The notes below the pieces were generated by a model that worked only from the letters and a program-made list of their open reading frames with translations, did no database searches and was not told the DNA's origin. The translations under genes were made by a program, and so were the position numbers. This document shows, one piece after another, positions 55,760 through 64,000 of a DNA stretch of 64,000 bases. The stretch covers positions 310,001 to 374,000 of the forward strand of contig JAUKUA010000003.1 of assembly GCA_030549175.1 (NCBI GenBank), in the 5' to 3' direction. Numbering within the stretch: position 1 is the first letter of the stretch; every line of letters starts with the position of its first letter. This DNA is from Lasiosphaeris hirsuta (Eukaryota > Ascomycota > Sordariomycetes > Sordariales > Lasiosphaeriaceae).

Positions 55760-55833
55760 TGATCGCACGCAGGCTCGATCTGCGGACCTTCAGTGTGTTA
55801 GACTGACGTGATAACCAACTACACCATGCGACC
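55760..55833 (-). tRNA. tRNA-Val (anticodon AAC)
   Basis: A 74-nt cloverleaf on the minus strand. The acceptor arms GGTCGCA and TGCGATC pair fully with one G-T wobble; discriminator A at 55760. The A box is TGGTGTAGTTGG and the B box GATCGAGCC. The anticodon stem TCAGT/ACTGA closes the loop CTAACAC, anticodon AAC at 55799-55797. No intron. Confidence 0.95.
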
Positions 55834-56619
55834 TTTATTGATGGGAATTTCCCGGCCGGACCCGACTATAGTGAGCGCACGGGCATACCCAGCCTGAGTC
55901 GTACCCCCATACACGGCCGGTGTGGATGGGGGAGGCGCCAAGGCTAGACGCTATTGGACGGAGCTTGTCCTGGGCCGGAGAGGCGGCCAATAGCATCAGC
56001 TTGCTATCCACATGTGGAGAGGAGAGCGCGAGATAAAAGTGGCTTGGCGCTCAGACCTTGAGGGTGTTCCGCAAAGTTCGGCCGCGGCTTGTGTGAAGTC
56101 GTTTTGAAATGTGAAACCACTATGGTGGTGTCAGCGAGTCAGGAAAGGCGCTTGGGCGATAAAAATAGTATATTTTCCATGAGGATAGGGTTGGGTATTA
56201 CGTCCAAAATTAGTGCTGCGAAGGCAGAATCGATGTACTATTTGTTAGTTCCGTTTTAACCAAATTTTGGTCCAGGAGAAGTGGGAGCTCAAGGTAGCTA
56301 CAAGTACATACAACTTTGAAGTATTAGGTAGACAAATACAAAGTCGGCGTGATTTAACGTTATACTAGTCAGATAATTAACTACAGCCCGAAAACACATG
56401 CATACAATAGCTCACAAAGATGTTTTTTCAATGAATACCTATGTGGTAGGTATGGCACCTTTCATGGCTGCCATTCTCGTGAGACTGGAAACGCAAAACC
56501 AAATCTATCTGGTGCGATCTGCTGCGCTCATAGGAGTCGAGACAGGTATGCAACTCAACGTCCATCAAAGCCATAGAGACGAATCAAATCTGACGAAATA
56601 CCGATCTCCCCTAAGCTGC
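55834..56619. other. Intergenic, AT-rich on its right side
   Basis: Between tRNA-Val and the 3' end of the WW-domain gene. No gene was recognised; 56200-56400 is AT-rich. Confidence 0.45.
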
Positions 56620-57670
56620 CTACTCATCCTCATACGCCTCCTCCTCGTACTCCTCTTGATACTCCTCACGAGCCTCTTCAAGCTCCTCCTGATCACTACT
56701 GCTAGCATTCGAGCTGTTTGCATCGTCGAGCGCCTCCTGGTAGTCCTCGCGAGCCTCTTCGAGGGAAGAGTTGTCCGAGTCGGCGGCCGGTGGAGGCGGG
56801 GGCTGGCCGTAGTACTGCTGCTGGGGCGGCGGGGCGCCATACGATTGGCCGCCGCCCGAGTAGTGGTGACCGGAGTCAGAGCCGGAGTCATCTAGAATAT
56901 CCATTAGCACACCCGTGTTGGAGGAGTAGGCGGGAAAGAACGCACCTAGCGCATTGGCAAGGACGGCGCCGCCGATAGCGCCGACAGCCAGACCGCCGGC
57001 AGCGCCCATCAACATGCCGCTGCTACCCTTCTTCTTCTTCTCCTCCCCACCGTAGCCGCCGTAGCCGCCGTGGCTAGAGTCACCGCCATGACCACCGCCG
57101 TAACCACCATGGCTAGAGCTACCACCATGCCCGCCACCATGGCTAGCATACAACGACCCTAGGGCGGCAGCGCCCCCGGCAAGCCCCGTGGGGAATCCCG
57201 AAGAGCTGGAGCCGTGGCCGCGAGTGTCGCCCTGCGCGCCGGAGCCCGAGTGGTCAAAGCCCGGAGCCTCCCACTGGGATCGGCCCGTGGCCTGCTCAGC
57301 GTAGAACCAGCGCTGGTACTGGTCGTCCCACTTGGGGATCCAACCGGTGGGGATGGGCGGCTTGCCGGCGGGTGGCTGGTAGGACGGCCCCGATGAGACG
57401 GGTGGCGGCGACGAGTAGCCCTGGTAGGGGGTGGGCTGGGGGCTGTGGCCGCCGTACTGCTGGGGCGGAGGGTACTGCTGGGGCGGGTTGTAACCTGGGA
57501 AGGTGTCAATGAGGCTCATGGTTCAGGACAGACTCGAAGGAAAGGAAGGGCTGACCTCGCGAGTGCGAATACCCCTCATCCCTGCGCTCGTCCTTTCTTT
57601 CGCCCTCCTTCTTGTCGTCGCCGAAGCTAAGACCGTCAAACTCTTTGGCGAGCTTCTTGAAGAACGACAT
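56620..57670 (-). CDS. WW-domain protein with Gly-rich and glycine-zipper regions
   Basis: Two exons, 57670-57556 and 57494-56620, with a 61-nt intron; 329 residues. Exon 1 is short (MSFFKKLAKEFDGLSFGDDKK) and has no long open frame of its own. I included it because the splice (SHSR then GYNPPQQ) is in frame and gives a better start than the internal ATG at 57519. A Pro/Gln-rich region leads to a WW domain at about 90-120 (GWIPKWDDQYQRWFYAEQATGRSQWEAP), which binds proline-rich ligands. Gly/His/Ser repeats follow (GGYGGHGG-type), then a glycine zipper (GMLMGAAGGLAVGAIGGAVLANAL) able to insert in membranes, and an acidic C-terminus rich in E and Y. Function unknown. Divergent from the metacaspase gene. 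Confidence 0.75.
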
Positions 57671-58445
57671 GGCGACGGCGATGCGAGCTACTGTGTGGTG
57701 GACAGCTTACAGCTTGCACGGCGGAAGGGGAGCGGTTGAGGGGGTCGTTGCGCAACCGTTTTTAATAAGAGCGGGACAGGGGGAGGGGCAGGGGAGCTGT
57801 TGTGCAACGGACCGTTCCTGGCTGCCTCTAGGATCTCTGCCTGTGCCAAATGATTGACCGGGGGGTGCCGTCCAACCCGAAGGATGAGGGTCCTCATGCA
57901 GCCAAGTAGTGGCAGCCAAGGGGTTCGTTGATGGGATCCTGCGCCAAAACGGACACAAAAACTGAACAAAAAGCGATAACGCACTGCTTCGTCATGTGTA
58001 GCCCGCCGCTAATTCGCCCGTCTGCGTCGTGCTTGCCGCCTTTAGTGGGCTGGATTCCATGGGATCCGTTGTGGGGTGGAATGCCCAGCGCGTCCAGTGA
58101 CGGGTTTGGAGCGATTTTGATGTCGGACAGGGCCATTTGCGACACCCCAACCCCACCATTTGCCCTCTTGTGCCCCTTGTGCCCCTCACTCCAGGTCAGC
58201 GAGAGGCAGCCAACGCGACCGCCCCTGCAACACAAGACCGCAATAAACAATTCCTCTCTTCCGCTGCGCACCAACGGCACAGCTGCCCACCCGACGACAT
58301 ATCTTTCGAACTCTTGGCATCCCCATCAGCTCCCATAAGCCAGCATCAGCAGCTCTCCCATCGCCAACACCCGACCCGACCGTAGTCGCAGCGGCAATTC
58401 CCCTCTCGCTCTCTCTTGAGTCCCGTTGCACCGTCGCTCGTCACA
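57671..58445. promoter_or_regulatory. Bidirectional promoter, WW protein / metacaspase
   Basis: 775 bp between divergent start codons. CT-rich leaders near 58370-58440 precede the metacaspase ATG. No gene was seen. Confidence 0.5.
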
Positions 58446-60011
58446 ATGTCGTACGGAGGATACCCAGGCCAGGGGCACTATGGAGGCGGCGGCGGCGGCC
58501 CACCTCCTCAACAGTACGGTGGCCAGTACGGCGGACAGGAACAGTATCCGCCGCCGAACCAAGGGTACGGCCAGCAGCAGTACCCTCCTCAGCAGGGCGG
58601 CTACCAGCAGCAGCAGCAGCAGTATCCTCCCCAGGGACAGGCTCCGCCGCACTCCGGGGGATACCAGTACCAGCAGCCGCCGCCCCAGCAGTATCAACAG
58701 CACGGCCAGTATCAGCAGCAGCAGCAGCAGCACCAGCAGTACCCGCCCCCGGGTCAGCACCAGCAGCAGTACCAGCGCCCGCCGCACCCGCCGCCGCAGG
58801 GCTACGATAGCTACGGCTACCCGATCCAGCAGGGCGGCGGGTACGGCGGCGGCCACGCCCGGGGCGCCAACACCCACGCGCCGCCGACCGGCCAGCAGGA
58901 GTTCGGCCACGGCGCGCCCCAGGGCTACACCTTCCAGTACTCCAACTGTTCGGGTAAGCGGAAGGCTCTGTTGATTGGCATCAACTACTTCGGCCAGGAG
59001 GGTGAGCTGCGCGGGTGCATCAACGACACCAAGAACCTGTCCGAGTTCCTGATCGAGAAGCACGGCTACAAGCGCCAGGACATGATCATCTTGACCGACG
59101 ACCAGCGGGACCCCAACCTCATTCCGACCCACGCCAACATCATCCGTGCCATGCAGTGGCTCGTCAATGGCGCCCAGCCCAACGACGCTTTGTTCCTGCA
59201 CTACTCTGGTAAGCATCCCCTCAAGCAGCTAGGAACATGACACTTACCATGTACAGGCCACGGCGGCCAGACCGCGGACACGTCGGGTGACGAGGAGGAC
59301 GGACACGACGAGGTCATCTACCCCGTCGACTTCAAGCAGAATGGGCACATTGTCGACGACGAGATCCACGCCAGCGTGGTCAAGCCCCTGCAAGCCGGTG
59401 TCCGGCTCACCGCCATCTTCGACAGCTGCCACTCCGGCTCCGTTATGGACCTGCCATACCTGTACAGCACCAAGGGAGTGCTGAAGGAGCCCAACCTCGC
59501 CAAGGAGGCCGGCGCGGGCTTGTTGACGGCCTTTGGCGCCTACTCCCGCGGCGACATGGGCGGGGTGGCCTCGTCCATGTTCTCGCTGGCCAAGTCGGCG
59601 TTTAACGGGAACGACGCGTACGAGCAGACCAAGCGGACCAAGACATCGCCGGCGGATGTGGTCATGTGGAGTGGAAGCAAGGATGACCAGACCTCGTGAG
59701 TTGCCTGCCCTTCCCTTCTTGGTGAAAGAACGCACTAACCTGTACCAGTGCCGACGCAACCATTGCATCCCAGGCCACGGGCGCCATGTCGTGGGCCTTC
59801 ATCCATGCCCTCAAGAGCGACGGCTCGCAGAGCTACCTTGAGCTGCTCAACGCTATCCGCGATCTGCTCGAGGCAAAGTACTCGCAAAAACCCCAGCTGT
59901 CGTGCAGCCATCCGCTCGGTGCGTGTTCTTTCCGTCCTAACCGTGATCGAAATTGGCGGGACAACTTGAGTGCTAACTGTTTTAGATACCGATCTACTCT
60001 TCGTCATGTGA
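58446..60011 (+). CDS. Type I metacaspase
   Basis: Four exons, 58446-59208, 59257-59695, 59749-59918 and 59986-60011; 465 residues. The N-terminal prodomain (about 160 residues) is composed of Q, P, Y and G repeats such as QQQYPPQ and GGYQQQQQQ, usual for fungal metacaspases. The p20 domain starts at [14 protein letters not shown]. The catalytic dyad is His256 in HGGQTAD (right after the first splice) and Cys311 in DSCHSGS. The Asp-rich calcium loop lies between. DLLFVM closes the protein from a 26-nt last exon. Metacaspases are Ca-dependent cysteine proteases cutting after Arg/Lys and take part in stress response, aggregate clearance and cell death. Two metacaspases are common in Sordariomycetes; this could be either. 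All splices are in frame. Confidence 0.93.
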
Positions 60012-60802
60012 GATCCCACCGGCTGGGGGATACACACAGGCCACTCGTTTCCCGGCTGTTGCCGAGCCGAGGTTTTTCGCTCGGATTGCCGGGAGTGGGG
60101 CGCGCCGCCGATCTGGGGCTGGTAAGGGCTTGCACCCCGTCCGTTGGGCGCGCAAATCATCCCCCGGGAGATGGGATGTACTACGATTTCGGTCAGAGTG
60201 TGATATTGATGCTTGCAGCGGTGCCGAGGGGGTTGGTTGGTGTGATGTGATGAGAATAGGCAATGAGAATATTATTGATAACAGAAAATCCGTTTTGACA
60301 TGCAGCGTGGGGAGAGATCAGGGGGGTTGTCAAGACTGCAAAATTTTCACTCGCAATCTGAAATATGCAGGTTGGTTCAGGTGTGTTCGATTCAAGAGAC
60401 TGCCGTCTATTAGACATTGCTATCCTTCATTGTATTGTAGTATCCCCATCGCATCAAGTACAATCCAACTTCCCTCAATCGTACCGTAATAGGTTTCAGT
60501 ATCTTCTGCCGTCGAGGCAACAAACAAACGTGTAGGAGATGCCGAGAATTCCAAACCGCGCCGAGCGACTTGACTCAGGAAAGGGAGGGGGAGGGTATAA
60601 TAACCGTTCGTGACGCAACACGCAAACAAAGGAAAGCCCACCGGGCCCATCCACTACATTCTAGACCTCCCTTGCCCACAATAGGTATAAACATTTCATA
60701 TGGTATCTCTCGCCCGTGAACCAAAGCCCAAAACACGCCCGTACATAGACATTACTGTGGTTGTAAATATTTTTGCCACCGGTCCCGGCCGGTCTGATTT
60801 GA
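60012..60802. terminator. Convergent 3' region, metacaspase / 7TM-RGS
   Basis: 790 bp between two 3' ends. A/T-rich near 60260-60480. No gene was seen; polyadenylation signals were not assigned. Confidence 0.4.
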
Positions 60803-62902
60803 TCAACGAATCAGCGGCCCGAGGAACGCCAGCGCCCGCTTGATGCTCCCCTTGGATTGCGACGTCTCATATGTATCCGCTGTGGACCGCGTCGTCGATG
60901 AATCTGAGCTGGACCGTCGTTCCCGGACATACTTGGGCCAGGTGTTTGTGAGCACGAGATACTTGATGCTCGCTTGCGCAGCATCAAACACGGTGGCGTC
61001 GAACGCCTGGGGAATATCTCCTTGGTACGGCTCCATCTCGACCGCGCCAAGCGCCAGCGTCTCGGTGCTAGTGACCACCGACGACCGGTCCCCGCTAGCC
61101 TTGGGTACCATGTTGACTTCGGACCCGCGGCTGGCGGGTACCTGCCAATCGACTTCGGCGAATGGGGTGGCCGCGTCGGGCTTTGACTTGGAGGCGTCGC
61201 CAAAGGTGGCGCGTGCTGCACGCTCAAAGATACCTTCCAGCTTGCGCAGTTCGTGCCATGCAATGTTGATGGGGAACTCGGCGTCACGGGGGCTGATGAA
61301 CTCTGTATAGATGCGTAGGGCACGGGTGAACTGCTGGCGGACGATTTCGGGAGACGCGTTGTGGCGGTTGCGGACGAGCGGGGGCGGGAGGGCGGCTTTC
61401 CACTCGGCCACGGCTGTGAGGAAGGCGATGTTTTCACCCGAGAAATCGCGGCGGGCGGAGAACTGACGAAGGGGCTCGGGGTTCTTGTCGAGGACGTGCT
61501 CAAGTGCCGCCATGGTCAGTACGCTCTCGTCGGGGAGGCGTTCGAGGTCCGAGTAGCTTTGCTCTAGGCTAGGGAGTTTCTTCCACATGTCCTCGCCGAC
61601 TTTGGTGGAAGTCGGGCTGTAAGGGGGCGCGCTGTTGTCGCTGCATGTCTCGCCTTTACCACCAAGCTTCTTATTGGACTCCCACTTGGCGATGGACTCG
61701 AGCGTCTCTTGGCGCAAGTTTTGGTGTTTCCGGACTTGCCAGCATGGGACGAAGACAGTGAAAATCTCAATGACAAAGATGGAAAGGGCGATCCTGATAC
61801 GGGTAAGCCGAGATCATTGCCAGGGGTCGAGGAACATACCACTGAGGCGGGACAAAATAGGCATTGACGGCTGCCATCTCGGGGACGTAGAGCGCCACGA
61901 GCCACATCGGTGCGGCTGGGAGCCTGTTTGAATTCACATGTTAGATGCTATACGGCAATGCAATGATAGTCACGGAAACGTACCCTGCAATGCAGCAAGC
62001 CATGGTTTGAAGCTGCCAGCCGTGGGTATCGCGAATGCCGCGAGACTGCCATAGAATAAGGGGGGCAACAACCCAGGCCCAGGCAAACTGCCAGAAGAGT
62101 GAAGGCCACCTAGGACTGTAAGCGGAATGTCTCGAGAATAGAATGTTGTCGACGTACCATTCCCAGCCTCTGCCCTGCTGCATGGCAATTTCCATGGGGG
62201 TTGTGCCGGTGACCTCGGTGCCGGGGACGCCAAAGCTTGAGTGGAACTTGCGCGAGATCATAAAGATAAGGACGACAACAAGGAGCTATCGGTGTTAGGA
62301 CAATATCAATGGGAAGGGACACCACAGACTTGACTAACCTGAATAGCCATGCCAATGCCGACAAAGGTAAACATCTTTTGCGAATAGCCCATGTTGCGAA
62401 GACGGCCGAAGAGTGAGCTACTTTGAGACCGGCGCTTTTCATCCCAGCGGGTGGCCATCTGGCTCGGCGGGCGAGCAAAGCGGCTTTGCGCCTTGGCGAC
62501 ATGGAGGAACTGGCTGTTGCCGGCCTGGAAGAGGGCAATACCAAAGGGATACCATATGCTCATGATCCAAAACTCGGCGACTTCGGGGGCGAGGGGTCCG
62601 ACGCTGTAACCAATCTGTACGGTGATCCAGTAGAGGTGGAGGAGGACAATGCCGGCAAAGGTGAGCGGCAGACCGCGGATGCGTAGTGTCGGAAGCTGAC
62701 GCTTCTTGTACAGGAAAACCATGGCGCTGACCAGCAAGGCGGTCCAGACGGCGCCAAAGCATATCCACCAGATACCGACGCTATCGAGCCGTGCGTGCGG
62801 CTGCGTGTCGGGGGTGGTTCCGAACTCGGATCCCACTGTGGCGGCGGCTCGGGCGGCGGCTCGGGCGACGGCCCTCTCGAGGGCTTCACGTGGCAGGATC
62901 AT
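60803..62902 (-). CDS. Seven-membrane-helix receptor with C-terminal RGS domain (GprK-like)
   Basis: Five exons, 62902-62339, 62285-62158, 62109-61984, 61923-61840 and 61793-60803, give 630 residues; introns of 46-60 nt keep the frame. The first half holds about seven hydrophobic helices, for example [67 protein letters not shown] and [17 protein letters not shown]. The second half is an RGS domain at about 345-500: [32 protein letters not shown] is its first helices and [20 protein letters not shown] the middle, ending in [16 protein letters not shown] domains speed GTP hydrolysis on G-alpha subunits, so the protein links a receptor-like sensor to G-protein shut-off. The start at 62902 (MILPREAL) was preferred; ATG 63064 is also in frame. 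Confidence 0.88.
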
Positions 62903-64000
62903 GATTGTGGTGTGGCTGTCGGGCTGCGAAGGGCAGGTTGTGGCTCGGGTGGAACTCAGAGCTGAAGCAGTCGAAGGTTGCTCCGCACCTGAAGAGAACG
63001 TGGTGAGTGAGATGTGGATAGCGAAAAGAGGATGGAAGGAGTGGGCTTTTTGACTCTCAAGCATGCAAGGCACGGCGTCTTGTAAGAGGTGAGTTGAGCG
63101 GAGAATTGGCGTGGAGGCGTGGGAGAGGCCACTTCGGCTAGTGTGTAATGCTCACGGGCATGATGAACCGATCCCACGGCGAAGGGCCGAACAACGGCCG
63201 GTGATGGAGAGCGAATCGAGGTCGGCTCGAGGTGCCCCTTGGAGTCCAGGACCCCATACGGACGCATAACTGGCAGATGGCGACAGGGCCAAGTGCCGAT
63301 CCCATGGGTCAAGCCCAGGATGGCGCACACCACATCGACACGCTGAACCACACTGGTCCACGGTGGTGGGGAGATGGGGGCCCGGCATGCCTAGCACGCC
63401 TGGGTAGCCTCCACTACGTACCGGGACCCATCACGGTGCGTGGGTGTGTAGGTTACTGCGGGCGGTGCATGATGCGGCCTCACCGCACTCGATACTTCCT
63501 GAGCCTCTTTGTTTCTCCCCATCACCCTCAGTCTGCGGGTGGCTCCCTGGCGGTGGCATCGGGGCAGGCACATCACTCAGATCAGCGGGAACGGCCGGGG
63601 CGGGTGTGTCGCAGATCACCCGGTGTGTTCAAGCCTATCTGTCGGGGCCGGCGGGTGTGCTGCCGGAATCGGGAAGCTGAGCGTTCCCACGACCGTGACA
63701 GTGACAGTGACGAGTAGAGTCGGCCATACTCGACGCTGATAGCATACTGTTTGTTGCATGTACTGTAGGATCTGAGGTGTGGGGTCCTGAGACGAGCGTG
63801 TAATTAAAGTCGGAGTCTGGGGTGTCCTGGGGGGACCCCTCCAGCTCCAAGCTAAGCGTCAGCGACCCCCAGCCATACCAGATAGTCATTCACCCGAAAG
63901 TCATCGGGAAAAAGCTTTTCGGTCTGCCCACGAGGCGGTTGTCGCTTATTCAGGTACCACAGTACACGCTTCCCACTTTCCACTAATCGCTCCACCACCA
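62903..64000. other. Upstream region of the 7TM-RGS gene, no other gene
   Basis: Promoter and 5' leader of the receptor gene, then sequence to the window edge. Several frames of 60-160 codons overlap without any family feature. Confidence 0.4.

Noticed and set aside
58326..59216. 296-codon minus-strand frame opposite the metacaspase
   Set aside because: It mirrors the Q/P/G-rich exon 1; its Leu/Val-rich product is an artefact of CAG/CCG repeats.
1..64000. CRISPR arrays, rRNA genes, bacterial operons
   Set aside because: None seen; all intact genes are eukaryotic in structure.

Overview
This window is from the nuclear genome of a filamentous ascomycete, most likely a Sordariomycete and plausibly Sordariales; the placement rests on gene content and is inference. 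Genes carry short introns of 46-115 nt with GTRNGT-like donors and CTAAC-like branch sites. The gene set is typically fungal: two HET-domain genes, tyrosinase, a 7TM-RGS receptor, a Q/P/G-rich metacaspase, Ntr2, Vps3844, a Fungal_trans_2 regulator and a fungal MYND-SET protein. I recognise no bacterial operon, CRISPR array or rRNA.

Layout. 0-19.9 kb: a But2-like secreted protein, HET protein 1, tRNA-Gly(GCC), a MYND-SET methyltransferase-like gene, a poly-Q protein of unknown role, a GPI-type surface protein, decayed remains of a SERAC1-like alpha/beta hydrolase and of a Ras2-type GTPase, a small secreted protein and a five-exon tyrosinase. 20-43.6 kb is a gene-poor, AT-richer accessory stretch. 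It holds broken genes (F-box, Helitron, an unknown membrane protein, DUF6536 tail, amidase tail), a 21-bp minisatellite family, a possible MITE, a possible tRNA-derived SINE and a tandem duplication with RIP-type mutations. Intact genes stand among these: a beta-lactamase-like serine hydrolase, an AT-hook-like protein, HET protein 2, an NAD(P)-dependent reductase and a short regulator lacking a DNA-binding domain. 43.6-46 kb: an MFS transporter. 48-63 kb is a compact housekeeping block: a mitochondrial protein, Vps3844, Ntr2 and SmG (head to head), a Rhodanese/Cdc25-like phosphatase, tRNA-Val(AAC), a WW-domain protein head to head with the metacaspase, and a 7TM-RGS receptor.

Functional themes. 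HET domains, the SERAC1-like hydrolase fold and the metacaspase belong to families used in fungal allorecognition or regulated cell death, but nothing here shows that they form one pathway. The reductase, truncated regulator, amidase tail and MFS transporter could be a worn metabolic cluster; there is no backbone enzyme. Ntr2 and SmG share a 276-bp divergent promoter and both serve the spliceosome.

Exon boundaries were deduced by eye from reading frame, splice signals and family resemblance. No database search was run.
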